Source: a virus
IMG/VR virus record: IMGVR_UViG_3300017755_000003
Coordinates: 20,218-84,217 of that record
Direction: 5' to 3' (one strand)
Length of the DNA stretch: 64,000 bases
Of the stretch, positions 27,106 to 36,500 are shown in pieces. The translations under genes and the position numbers were made by a program. The stretch's first letter is position 1. Each line of letters starts with the position of its first letter. A model generated the notes under the pieces. The model searched no databases, was not told where the DNA came from, and saw nothing but the letters and a program-made list of their open reading frames with translations.

Positions 27106-28397
27106 CTGTGTCCCTTGAATGCTACTTGATTATGTCTTGGATCTTGTTGCTGTCTAATTTTTTCTATTGATTCTGTTGTGCTATAGCCTTCAATAATAGG
27201 AAAAATTTCTACTTTGGCAATGTCATTTCCTACCACTGTATCAGTTGTATAATCACCACCTTTTACTATTACGTCAGGTTGTATTTCCTTTATAACATTG
27301 TATGGTGTATCTTCTTCAAATATAACTACATCATCTACAAACCCTAATTCTAACAATGCTTCTTTGCGTTTCTCTTGACCGTTAATGGGTCTTAAATCGC
27401 CTTTTAAACGCTTAACAGAAGAATCACTATTAATGCCCACCACAAGGCGTTTTCCTAGCGTGTGTGCGTGTCTAAGTAGCTTTAAATGGCCAGTATGCAG
27501 TATATCAAACACCCCATTAGCCCATACGATATTGCGTTCCAAATCGTCTTGTTGTATTATAGCAACACCCCGTTTTTCAACGATCCTAGCCGCGGCATAA
27601 CAAGCCAATTTACAGGCATCAAATATGTCCATACCCTTATCAATACCATAGGCAATAACTGCCATTACAGTATCTCCTGCACCAGTTACATCTGCAACTT
27701 CTTTTACAGGTTCACTAAAATGTTTGTACTCGTCTAGTATGTTTAGTACGTGCATACCATTAGCACCATCAGTAACAACTAACCAAGTCCAGCTATGTCT
27801 TTGCATTTGTCTAAGAGCATCTGCTTGATTCCATTTACCAAACCATGCTTCGTATTCTGCCATGTTTGGTTTAACAAGATATGCTCCATGATAAAAGTTT
27901 GCATCTTGTTTTGGATCAACTAAAATCTTTGCTTCTTTGCTTAATAAGTTTGCTACTGTATCTCGTCTTACAGTACCCTTTGCATAATCACTTACGCAGA
28001 TAATATCATTTTTCTTAATGTATGTTTCTAGTCTATCGTTTGCTTGATCACCAGTGTACTGGACTTCTCTATCCCAACGTACAATATGCTGTCCACCTTT
28101 TGCAACTAGTCTTGTTTTTGTTGTTGTAACATCTTGGTCACCGGCCATTTGACATTCTAAGTTTTGTTTTAATAAAAGTTCTTGTAACTTATAACCTTCT
28201 TTGTCATGTCCTGTAACACTTATTAATGTTACGGTTGATCCTAAACTTTTTATATTGAGTGCTAAATTTCCTGCACCACCTATTGACCATTCTTGATGAT
28301 CTTCTAATAACACAGGTACAGGTGCTTCTGGTGACATTCTATTTGCTTCACCGACTATCCATCGATCTAACATTATGTCGCCGTAGACTTTTATCAT
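27102..28397 (-). CDS. hldE: Bifunctional heptose-7-P kinase / heptose-1-P adenylyltransferase
   Basis: A 431-residue, two-domain enzyme with the bacterial HldE order. The N-terminal PfkB-type kinase has DIMLDRWIVG (residues 7-16), SPEAPVPV, GGAGNLALN and the catalytic DVTGAGDT motif (Asp242). The C-terminal nucleotidyltransferase has NGVFDILHTGHLKLL (HxGH at 301-304) and KGGDYTTD. It makes ADP-D-glycero-beta-D-manno-heptose from heptose-7-phosphate in two of its steps. GmhA and the phosphatase GmhB are not in this window, so the host may supply them. It is 40-50 residues shorter than E. coli HldE. Confidence 0.92.
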   Translation of the reverse strand: MIKVYGDIMLDRWIVGEANRMSPEAPVPVLLEDHQEWSIGGAGNLALNIKSLGSTVTLISVTGHDKEGYKLQELLLKQNLECQMAGDQDVTTTKTRLVAKGGQHIVRWDREVQYTGDQANDRLETYIKKNDIICVSDYAKGTVRRDTVANLLSKEAKILVDPKQDANFYHGAYLVKPNMAEYEAWFGKWNQADALRQMQRHSWTWLVVTDGANGMHVLNILDEYKHFSEPVKEVADVTGAGDTVMAVIAYGIDKGMDIFDACKLACYAAARIVEKRGVAIIQQDDLERNIVWANGVFDILHTGHLKLLRHAHTLGKRLVVGINSDSSVKRLKGDLRPINGQEKRKEALLELGFVDDVVIFEEDTPYNVIKEIQPDVIVKGGDYTTDTVVGNDIAKVEIFPIIEGYSTTESIEKIRQQQDPRHNQVAFKGHR

Positions 28398-28835
28398 TTA
28401 CTTCTCCATTAATGATACTAATTGGAATACAGTTTGTAATTTTGTTAAGTTTGATTTGCTTTGTAATGTGTTACGCAATCCTTGGTGTAATGGCTTTGGC
28501 CAATTACCAAAACTTACCCAAGCATATCCATTATGTTCACCATTTAGTGTTGGAATAAATTCTTCTTTTATAACACAAAGATACGTATGGAAATTAAATT
28601 TTTCATCGTTACTTACAAAAGTTTCTAGTGGAATTGATTTAATAATTTCAGGAGTTTTTCCAACTTCTTCTTTTATTTCTCTCAACAATGCCTGATATGG
28701 AATCTCTTCTGATTCATTAGTTCCACCTACTAGTCCCCAAACATTGGCTTGTCTGCTTTGTGATCTATGCAGAAACAAAAACCTTTGGGTATCTAAGGTA
28801 TAGAAGAGGGCACCACTACAAATAATCTTACTCAT
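28398..28835 (-). CDS. Nudix hydrolase
   Basis: A 145-residue protein with a perfect Nudix box GX5EX7REUXEEXGU at residues 38-60 (GTNESEE...LLREIKEEVGK). GALFYTLDTQRFLFLHRS precedes it as the first Nudix strand. Nudix enzymes cleave nucleoside diphosphates linked to another group, such as NDP-sugars or oxidised nucleotides. It is first in the minus-strand heptose operon and abuts HldE, so an NDP-sugar substrate is plausible. A late-like promoter lies just upstream with a predicted 4-base leader. Confidence 0.88.
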   Translation of the reverse strand: MSKIICSGALFYTLDTQRFLFLHRSQSRQANVWGLVGGTNESEEIPYQALLREIKEEVGKTPEIIKSIPLETFVSNDEKFNFHTYLCVIKEEFIPTLNGEHNGYAWVSFGNWPKPLHQGLRNTLQSKSNLTKLQTVFQLVSLMEK

Positions 28836-28844
28836 ATAACTACT

Positions 28845-28852
28845 TATTTAGA
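28845..28852 (-). promoter_or_regulatory. T4-type late promoter box TCTAAATA, minus strand
   Basis: Box overlaps the stop codon of gp15. Predicted start at 28839, giving only TTAT before the Nudix ATG at 28835. It would drive the Nudix-HldE-HldD-cupin-oxygenase cluster late in infection. Confidence 0.5.
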
Positions 28853-30302
28853 GTACTAGGCGCCAGGTTCCTTTTCGATACTCGCCTTCAAACGTAAGCA
28901 ACCATTCTGCTCCGTTCCATTTGTATTGGATACCTGTATTTAAATTGGTTGTATATGTTACTTCTGGTACTGTTGAATCTTGACCACTGTTTGCACTAGC
29001 ATCAAATACTATTTCCCAGTCATTACCATTCCACTCAATTATATCATTTTCGTTAGCTATTAGATCGCCACCTGCACCTTTCCAAGCATCTGGTCCGTCT
29101 GCATTTTCTTTAGAACCTACATCTCCTAGTAACAATACTCTAACACCGTCACCTTTGATATTTGTTGGATTAGTTTTTAAAGGATCTATGATTGCATCAA
29201 TAGTACCTTTTGTAGAAACAGGACCAACTATAACTGTGTTTGTAGGTATAGTATCTTCGTCCCAATTAACTATAATTTGTGTTTCGTCTAAGCTGTTAAC
29301 AGCAAAAGTTCCTACTACTGGTGCAGTAAATCCTTCTCTGTCTAAATAAATTTTACTTAATGAAGCTCTGTAAATACCTGGCTCTGCATCTAATACTGTA
29401 CTCCATTGTATGTCACCTGACACACCGTTCTTACCAAGCTGTACAACATTGTTAATTACTATTGCATCATAACCAGCCGCAGTTGAAACTGCCAAGTGTG
29501 CAGTAGACTTGCTTGATTTACCTGTACCAGGTTTACTTACTGTGCTAGTATCAGAACCTTTCATGGTGTTATCATAACTATCGTCATATGCTTGTAGTTC
29601 AGGCATACTGCTACTTAGGTCAACAGTACCTTTGCTTTCATCAAATATACTCATTATAACATTTGTTATAACACCTAGCTTTTTAACTTTAGCAGGTGGA
29701 CTAATATAAATTGGTGTGCTAAATCCTAGTGTAGCAACATCAATGTCTGATTCAGTTCCTACAGGAATACTTCTTGAACTAAAGTTAATGTTTTCTAAAT
29801 TAACAACTGATAAAGAAGTCCAGTCTACATAGTTATCTGTTGTTTGTATTTCTAAACTTGGATTGAACAGCATTAATATCTGTTCCATGATTTGTAATTT
29901 TTGTTCTGTGTTTGTTGACCAAATATCTGCTGATAATTGCAAAGTATAAGGCGTAGGCATTAAACGTTCTACTGTGTAATTCTTACCTTGTGTGTTTAAA
30001 TATTCTTTACCTGTATTATCATATTCACGTTCTCTTAAATGTATCTTACCTGTGTATGTAGAGTCAGCAGTTCTTGTTCTATCCATCTCCATACCAGTAA
30101 CGTGTACACCTATACGAGGAGCACTTGGAATTTTGTTTTCTGAATTATCTCTAATCAAATGTCCTACTTGTCTAGTAATGTCACCATACATAACAGGAAC
30201 CTGTACTAACGCACCTTTACCATCAGCATAAGAGAAGTTACTCATTAGGCGAATAATCTGCGTAATGTATCTTCTAATTTGTCCGTCGTAAAAATGTTGC
30301 AT
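28848..30302 (-). CDS. 15: Proximal tail sheath stabilisation protein (gp15-like)
   Basis: A 484-residue protein. The first ~230 residues line up with T4 gp15: HFYDGQIRRYITQIIRLMSN, (V)QVPVMYGD, PRIGVHV.GMEMD, MPTPYTLQLSADIWS and EQKLQIMEQILMLFNP. gp15 caps the tail and joins it to the neck. The C-terminal ~250 residues have no counterpart in T4 and include a stretch (EYNDIIEWNG..W / GIQYKWNGAEW-like) resembling fibre WNG repeats, so this is an enlarged version. Its start overlaps the stop of the small membrane gene as TAATG. Confidence 0.8.
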   Translation of the reverse strand: MQHFYDGQIRRYITQIIRLMSNFSYADGKGALVQVPVMYGDITRQVGHLIRDNSENKIPSAPRIGVHVTGMEMDRTRTADSTYTGKIHLREREYDNTGKEYLNTQGKNYTVERLMPTPYTLQLSADIWSTNTEQKLQIMEQILMLFNPSLEIQTTDNYVDWTSLSVVNLENINFSSRSIPVGTESDIDVATLGFSTPIYISPPAKVKKLGVITNVIMSIFDESKGTVDLSSSMPELQAYDDSYDNTMKGSDTSTVSKPGTGKSSKSTAHLAVSTAAGYDAIVINNVVQLGKNGVSGDIQWSTVLDAEPGIYRASLSKIYLDREGFTAPVVGTFAVNSLDETQIIVNWDEDTIPTNTVIVGPVSTKGTIDAIIDPLKTNPTNIKGDGVRVLLLGDVGSKENADGPDAWKGAGGDLIANENDIIEWNGNDWEIVFDASANSGQDSTVPEVTYTTNLNTGIQYKWNGAEWLLTFEGEYRKGTWRLVL

Positions 30303-30478
30303 TATCTTTTACACCCACAATCTCTAATAAAGAAATGCACAACTGCCATTGTAAACCACATCCATGTCATTTCACCTACACCAAGTAAGCTAGGCCCGTG
30401 GTTCATATGTCCTATGTCATTATTTAAAAATATAACACCTAAAATTAAAAATAGCAATCCTGCAAATTTATGTCTCAT
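30302..30478 (-). CDS. 58-residue membrane protein between gp14 and gp15
   Basis: A small gene fitted exactly between two structural genes, with TAATG overlaps at both ends (its ATG overlaps the gp14 stop and its TAA overlaps the gp15 start). Residues ~6-20 (AGLLFLILGVIFL) and ~38-50 (MTWMWFTMAVVHFFI) are two predicted membrane segments, followed by DCGCKR. The exact double coupling shows it is a real gene. Function is unknown; a role in membrane-linked assembly or lysis control is speculation. Confidence 0.75.
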   Translation of the reverse strand: MRHKFAGLLFLILGVIFLNNDIGHMNHGPSLLGVGEMTWMWFTMAVVHFFIRDCGCKR

Positions 30479-31635
30479 TAATTATCGCTCCTTGGCTTTA
30501 ATGCCTTACTGACAGGTTGTCGTTCTTTAACTGTTTCTCCGCCAATATTAGTAGTTGTTGAATTGTTTATAAATGTACCTTTTTGTGTATTCTTAGTATC
30601 AGTGTTAGACATATCAACTCTTACATTATCTTCCATTTTGGTCCAACGTTGTCCGTCAAACCTAAACAATCTATTTGGCATAAAGTCTGTCCTTAAAAAG
30701 TAATCACCTTTGATTTGATTAAGTGGAAAACTTCCACCATGACCAAATGCTTCACCATTTGGTGCAATACCATCACCTAACAAGTAACCATCGTAACCTG
30801 ATCTTTCTGGTGTTTGGTTAACTCTATCTGCAAGTAAACCTTGTTGTGAAATATCTAAATTGTTTATATCAGTTGTAACCATTTCAGGTTTACCTGATTT
30901 GTCAACTTGTAATGTGTATAGCTGACTTGTTTCGTATCCTGACTTACCTGCGTCTGCTTCTGCTTGTTGAACAACAGCATTGTTAATTTGCATTTCTTTT
31001 TCATATGTAGAAAGAACATCACGTAATGTATTTGTACTTCCTTCTTCTGCTGGTAAATCAAGTATTTCTTTGAATTCTTGTGAGTCAACAATTTGTTTCA
31101 TCTTGACTCTGTATAAATGTGGATACCAAGTCTGTGTAAATCCTTCTGCCGCTCTGTTTACATCTTCAACTACGTAAAAACGTTTTAGTGCTACTTGGTA
31201 ATCATTAAGAGCATACTCGTCTTTTAAGTGTGGTAGCTCTATTACGTCACCTGGCATAATCTTACGTCCGAGTGTTTTTACACTATAGTTGATAGGTATT
31301 GTCATAAACAATACATCATTCTGTAGGAACAATCCAAATTGACTCATATCAAAGTCAATATCTGCAACGTTGTAAATACCACGTATTACATAAATGTCTG
31401 GATCATACTTTCTATCCCTGTTTTCAAGGAATAGCATATCTTGTATATTAGTTTCCTTAACAGCATTATACCTAGGTTGAGCCGGTGTCGCATCGGCTTC
31501 ATCAGGATTAACTGGTCCTAAATACTTGTGGACAAATACGTCTGTACCACCTATAGTGAACATCTCCTGGATGGTCTTATCTAGGAAATCGTAATCTTTG
31601 CCCTTTTCGGGTTTGTATAAACTGAGTCTTGGCAT
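30478..31635 (-). CDS. 14: Neck protein (gp14-like)
   Basis: A 385-residue protein starting MPRLSLYKPEKGKDYDFLDK, the usual start of marine T4-like gp14 neck proteins, followed by GGTDVFVHKYLGP and PDIYVIRGIYNVADIDFDMSQFGLFLQ. gp14 joins the filled head to the tail with gp13. The upstream-extended start at 31710 is rejected because it would overlap the divergent gp13 gene and its promoter. The ATG at 31635 lies three bases after the predicted start of a late promoter. The C-terminal part is rich in Asn, Thr and Gly. Confidence 0.8.
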   Translation of the reverse strand: MPRLSLYKPEKGKDYDFLDKTIQEMFTIGGTDVFVHKYLGPVNPDEADATPAQPRYNAVKETNIQDMLFLENRDRKYDPDIYVIRGIYNVADIDFDMSQFGLFLQNDVLFMTIPINYSVKTLGRKIMPGDVIELPHLKDEYALNDYQVALKRFYVVEDVNRAAEGFTQTWYPHLYRVKMKQIVDSQEFKEILDLPAEEGSTNTLRDVLSTYEKEMQINNAVVQQAEADAGKSGYETSQLYTLQVDKSGKPEMVTTDINNLDISQQGLLADRVNQTPERSGYDGYLLGDGIAPNGEAFGHGGSFPLNQIKGDYFLRTDFMPNRLFRFDGQRWTKMEDNVRVDMSNTDTKNTQKGTFINNSTTTNIGGETVKERQPVSKALKPRSDN

Positions 31636-31643
31636 AACATTAG

Positions 31644-31651
31644 TATTTATC
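31644..31651 (-). promoter_or_regulatory. T4-type late promoter box GATAAATA, minus strand
   Basis: Drives gp14. The predicted start is 31638, leaving GTT before the ATG. It lies back to back with the gp13 promoter, five bases apart. Confidence 0.6.
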
Positions 31652-31656
31652 GAACG

Positions 31657-31664
31657 TATAAATA
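31657..31664 (+). promoter_or_regulatory. T4-type late promoter box TATAAATA
   Basis: Perfect match to the T4 late consensus. Predicted start at 31670, so the mRNA begins with the GGAGA ribosome site and then the gp13 ATG at 31684. Confidence 0.7.
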
Positions 31665-31683
31665 CATATGGAGACGAAAGATT

Positions 31684-32442
31684 ATGGCAGATTTGACAAC
31701 ACAGAAACAAGAAGTATTTGATTACATTAACCTAAGTTTAGGCGGTGGTATGGTGGACGTAGAGCTGGATCCAGCACACTACGAAACAGCATTGAAAAAA
31801 TCACTATCAAAATTTAGACAAAGATCAGATAATTCTGTAGAAGAGTCGTATATATTCCTTCCTACAATCATTGATCAGAATACATACATTTTACCTCAAG
31901 AAGTAGTTGAAGTAAGAAAAATATTCCGTAGATCAATTGGTTCTAGATCAGGTGGAGGAGATGGTGGTACATTGTTTGAACCATTCAACCTGGCATACAC
32001 AAACACATATCTTTTAGCAAGTACTAACATGGGTGGATTAGCAACTTATGATATGTTCAGTCAGTACCAAGAATTGGTAGGAAGAATGTTTGGTTCATTT
32101 ATTGAATTCAAATGGAACACTACTACAAAAGAACTTATGGTACTACAACGCCCTAGAGCAGAAGAAGAATTACTACTTTACTGCTACAACTATAGACCAG
32201 ATTCAGAATTATTAAAAGATTACCTAGCCCAACAGTGGATCAAAGATTATGCACTCGCTACTTGTAAGTATATGCTTGGAGAAGCAAGAAGCAAATTTGC
32301 CACTATAGCAGGACCACAGGGTGGATCAACACTAAACGGTGATGCACTTAAAAATGAAGCCATTGCTGAAATGGAAAAACTTGATACTGAGCTTCAGACT
32401 CAGATTGCAGGTGGTGTTGGCTACGGTTTCACAATTGGCTAA
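31684..32442 (+). CDS. 13: Neck protein (gp13-like)
   Basis: A 252-residue protein. SLGGGMVDVELDPAHYETALKKSLSKFRQRSDNSVEESY near residues 18-55 and PQEVVEVRKIFRR near 70-83 match the gp13 neck protein family of T4-like phages. It works with gp14 to close the filled head and attach the tail. It is divergent from gp14, which is unusual because the two genes are normally co-directional. The start is set by GGAGACGAAAG 4-14 bases upstream. Confidence 0.8.
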   Translation: MADLTTQKQEVFDYINLSLGGGMVDVELDPAHYETALKKSLSKFRQRSDNSVEESYIFLPTIIDQNTYILPQEVVEVRKIFRRSIGSRSGGGDGGTLFEPFNLAYTNTYLLASTNMGGLATYDMFSQYQELVGRMFGSFIEFKWNTTTKELMVLQRPRAEEELLLYCYNYRPDSELLKDYLAQQWIKDYALATCKYMLGEARSKFATIAGPQGGSTLNGDALKNEAIAEMEKLDTELQTQIAGGVGYGFTIG

Positions 32443-32449
32443 TAACTGC

Positions 32450-32478
32450 TTGACTTTTAGATAAATCTATAGTAACAT
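32450..32478 (+). promoter_or_regulatory. Sigma70-type promoter TTGACT-17-TAACAT
   Basis: -35 TTGACT at 32450-32455 and -10 TAACAT at 32473-32478 with a 17-base spacer, upstream of the dNMP kinase gene. A host-type promoter fits an early nucleotide-metabolism gene. Confidence 0.5.
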
Positions 32479-32511
32479 ACATATATTAATACTTAAAGAA
32501 AGGAAACTTCT

Positions 32512-33105
32512 ATGATCGTAGGAATCTGCGGACTTATTGGATCGGGCAAAGATACTATTGCTGATTATTTGATTAGAAAACATGATTTTGAAAAGATCAG
32601 CTTTGCTGACAAACTTAAAGACTCTGTGAGTGTTATGTTTGATTGGGACCGTGAGCTACTAGATGGCAAAACCGATGAAAGCAGAGCATGGAGAGAAGAA
32701 GTTGACGAGTATTGGTCAAAAGAAACTGGTGAAACAATTACACCTAGGCTAGTATTACAACTGTTTGGTACCGAATGTATGCGTGATGGATTTTACGATG
32801 GTATATGGGTAAGCCTAACAAAGAAGAAAATACTAGACAATCCCGGCAAGAACTTTGTTATACCAGATGTACGTTTCCCTAATGAAGCTAAAATGCTATA
32901 TGAGATCAAAGGTCAAGTATGGCGTGTAAAACGTGGTGATGATCCGCAATGGTTTGTAGACTACAGGGACTATGGAACAGAGCCTAAAGAAGTACACCCT
33001 AGTGAATGGGCTTGGGCACAAACTAAATTTACACAGATTATTGAGAATAACAAGACCGTTAACGATCTTACAGATCAGGTACGAGATCTCCTTGTTTCCA
33101 CTTAA
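32512..33105 (+). CDS. 1: Deoxynucleoside monophosphate kinase (T4 gp1-like)
   Basis: A 197-residue protein with a P-loop at residues 7-15 (GLIGSGKDT), FEKISFADKLKD near 24-35 and the DVRFPNE segment near 122-128, all typical of the T4 gp1 dNMP kinase family. It phosphorylates dNMPs to dNDPs for phage DNA synthesis in the cytosol. Ribosome site AAAGGAAA is 8 bases upstream. Its 3' end overlaps the convergent 33068 gene by 38 bases. Confidence 0.8.
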   Translation: MIVGICGLIGSGKDTIADYLIRKHDFEKISFADKLKDSVSVMFDWDRELLDGKTDESRAWREEVDEYWSKETGETITPRLVLQLFGTECMRDGFYDGIWVSLTKKKILDNPGKNFVIPDVRFPNEAKMLYEIKGQVWRVKRGDDPQWFVDYRDYGTEPKEVHPSEWAWAQTKFTQIIENNKTVNDLTDQVRDLLVST

Positions 33106-33406
33106 ACCCTTCCTTATATATAATTTTACTACAATTAGCACACACGGTCTTTAGATTACTAAACCTGATGTTGTTCATGTCACCGTCTACATAGTAGACT
33201 GAAAATTGTTCCTTGTGTTTGCTTTTATACCCACACTTGTCACACTCGTTCTTTTTAGTATAGCCTGACTGTTTGTACTTGGAATATGCGGTACGTGGCT
33301 TGCCATGCCTAACACATGACTCACACTTGCTTCGATAGAAAGGTTTGCCCTTCTTGTAGTAGTTGATTGCTACAGGTTTCTGTCCACATTCACATAAAGG
33401 TCTCAT
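33068..33406 (-). CDS. Zinc-ribbon protein with degenerate HNH domain
   Basis: A 112-residue protein with four CxxC pairs (LCECG, KCESC, CDKCG, CANCS). The C-terminal half (YYVDGDMNNIRFSNLKTVCANCS) has the shape of an HNH domain, hHiDGn..NN...NL..vC..CH, but Tyr replaces the first His and Ser the last, so nuclease activity is probably lost. It may bind DNA. It lies alone on the minus strand among plus-strand genes. Confidence 0.6.
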   Translation of the reverse strand: MRPLCECGQKPVAINYYKKGKPFYRSKCESCVRHGKPRTAYSKYKQSGYTKKNECDKCGYKSKHKEQFSVYYVDGDMNNIRFSNLKTVCANCSKIIYKEGFKWKQGDLVPDL

Positions 33407-33474
33407 ATATGTATTTACCTGCCCTTTTTGATCCCTTTTTCACCGTAGTTATACCATAGGTTTATGCGTTTTGG

Positions 33475-33482
33475 TATAAATA
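33475..33482 (+). promoter_or_regulatory. T4-type late promoter box TATAAATA
   Basis: Perfect late consensus upstream of the sheath gene, predicted start at 33488, with an AGGAGA ribosome site before the ATG at 33511. Confidence 0.7.
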
Positions 33483-33510
33483 CTTGTAATATGCTAACAG
33501 GAGAACTAAA

Positions 33511-36500
33511 ATGGCTTTAACATCACCAGGAGTACAGGTTTCCGTAATCGACGAAAGTTTTTACACGCCGGCGGAACCAGGAACAGTACCAATGATTTTC
33601 GTTGCGTCTGCACAGGATAAACAGAACGCATCAGGAACAGGTACAGCAACAGGAACACAAAGTAAAAATGCGGGAGTACCGTATTTGATTACTTCACAAA
33701 GAGAATTAACAGAATTGTTTGGAGATCCAACTTTCTATACAGATTCTAACAACAATGCGTTACATGGTAACGAGCTTAACGAATACGGATTACAAGCGGC
33801 TTACTCATACTTAGGAGTGGCAAATAGAGCTTACGTAGTTAGAGCAGATTTAAACACTACAGAGCTAATTGCAACTGCAACGGCTCCAGCGGCAAACCCA
33901 GCAGACGGAACATACTGGTTTGATACTGCTAATAGTGTATTTGGAATCTTTGAATGGAATAGTGCTTCAGCATCGACAACTGGTGGTCAGAGCTTTAGCA
34001 ATAAACTTCCAACAGTAATTACAGATGCAACTAAGGTAACAGGCGGAACACCTAAAACTTCTGTTGGCGCAGTAGGTGACTATGCCATTGTTGCAACTAC
34101 AACTTTAAATAAATTCTTCTACAAAAACGCAAGTGGTACTTGGGTACAAGTAGGTTCAAGTGCATGGATTAGTTCATGGGCAACTGTAACAGGAACTGAA
34201 AGCAATCCAACTATTAGTAATGGTGCTACAATGAGCTTAAACGGTTCTGTTGTAACTTCAGGCGGTACTGCACTTTCAGATGTAGTAACAGGAATTACAG
34301 CGGCTGGTATTGCTGGTGTAACTTCAGCAGTAGTAGATGGTAAATTAGAAATTTATTCAACTGGTGCAGATATTGTATTGGCGGCAAATGCTTCTACACT
34401 ATTAGCAGAGATTGGTTTAACAGCAGGTACTTTCAAAGCACCAGCATTAACTATTGCTCCGCACACATCAGTTCCAGAATACAAGTCAACAGACACAGCT
34501 CCAAAACCAACAGGTTCTTTATGGATTAAAACTACAGAACCTAACTTGGGTGCTAAATGGTCAGTTAAGAAATGGAACAACACAACTCAATTATGGGAAA
34601 CAGCGGCGGCTCCAATTTACTCAACTAACCAAGCGGCGTTATACGGTTTAGATAAAACTGGTGGCGGTGCTAACTTGGCAGTAGGTGCTCTTTACATTAA
34701 CTATAATAATGCAGAGGACACTATTGTAGGTGACTTTAAAATTCACAGACGTGTGGCAACAGGTGCAACATCAATTACTTCAAGTATTGTTGCGGCACAG
34801 GTTACAGCAGGAACATACGCATTTAACATTCAAGAAACTTTAGTTAATAACGCGGCTTTACAAGCTGACAAAACTATTAGTGTAACAACTACTGGTGCGT
34901 CAAGTGATGCTGATGTTATTGCAGGTGCTATTAATAGTGCAGGTTTTGTAAATGTAGGTGCAAGTGTTGATGCAAGTAACAGAGTTGTTATTTCACACAA
35001 TGACGGTGGTGACTTTAGAATTAAAGACACTGGAGGCGTATTAGCATTAGCAGGATTTAGTGCTTATGTTGATGCAAACTCAGGTACACCAAACTTATAC
35101 ACAGCACCAACAGGTGATAGTACACATGACTTTGTTGCAAGTAACTGGCAGGTATTAACTTATACTGCAAGTGCAACAGCAGTAACGGCTTTAACAGCTG
35201 ATAAAACTTTATGGTACAGTTCAGTTGTTGACGAAGTAGACATGATGATACACAATGGAACTACTTGGGTAGGTTATCAAGATTCAACTGCTCCGTACTT
35301 TGCGGCGGCGGCTGGTGATAAAACAGATCCAAAAGGTCCAATCGTAAGTGCTACTGAGCCAACTTTACAGTCAGACAGTACTGCACTTAAAAATGGTGAC
35401 TTATGGATTTCAACAGCAGACTTAGAAAACTATCCTAAGATTTACAAGTACAACGCAACTACTTTAAAGTGGGTACTTGTTGATAACGGTGATCAAACTA
35501 CTGAAGATGGTATTTTATTTGCTGATGCAAGATACAACACAGCAGGTGCAAACAGTTCAACAGCAGGTTCAATTGAAGCACTTTTAAGTTCAAACTTCTT
35601 AGACACAGACGCTCCAGATCCAGCACTATATCCAAAAGGTATGTTGCTTTGGAACTTAAGACGTTCTGGATTTAATGTTAAGAAATTTGTTAGAAACCAA
35701 GTTGACACATCAGGCAACAACCTAAGATTTGGTAGTGGCGCAGGTGAGTCAATGGCAGGTTACTATGCTCATAGATGGGTAACTGAATCAGCTAACCAGG
35801 CAAACGGTTCAGGTTCATTTGGTAGAAAAGCTCAACGTAAAGTTGTTATACAATCATTACAAGCAATGGTTAACAGCAACCAAGACATTAGAGACGATCA
35901 ATCAAGAATCTTTAACTTAATGGCTTGCCCAGGTTACTCAGAGTTAATTGGTGAAATGGTTACACTAAACACAGACAGAGGCTTAACAGCATTTGTTGTT
36001 GGTGACTTACCATTTAGATTAACTGCTGATGCTACAACAATTAACAACTATGCAACTAACGTAAACCTTGCAGTTGAAGATAACGATGATGGATTAGTAA
36101 CAAGTGATGAGTATATGGGAACTTTTTATCCTAGCTTATTCACAAGTGATAATGCAGGTAAAAACATTGTTGTTCCAGCATCACATGGTATACTTAGAAC
36201 AATAGCATTAAGTGATAGTGTTTCATTTCCATGGTTTGCTCCAGCAGGAACAAGACGTGGTGGAATTACTAACGCCTCAAGTGCAGGATACATTGATGCA
36301 GAAGGTGAATTTAAAGCAGTTGCTTTAAATACTGGACAACGTGATACATTGTACAGCAATAAAATTAACCCGATAACATTCTTAACAGGTGCGGGACTTG
36401 TCAACTACGGTCAAAAAACTAGAGCCAAAAATGCTAGTGCGTTAGATAGAATTAACGTTGCTAGACTAGTAATTTACCTAAGAGGACAGTTAGATAAACT

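Noticed and set aside
27385-27737. Plus-strand open frames opposite HldE
   Set aside because: They are antisense shadows of a well-conserved enzyme and have no ribosome site.
30279-30512. Plus-strand open frame opposite the small membrane gene
   Set aside because: The minus-strand gene is coupled on both sides by TAATG, which fixes the coding strand.
31636-31710. Upstream-extended start of gp14 at 31710
   Set aside because: It would overlap the divergent gp13 start and both late promoters; MPRLSLYKPEK at 31635 is the family start.
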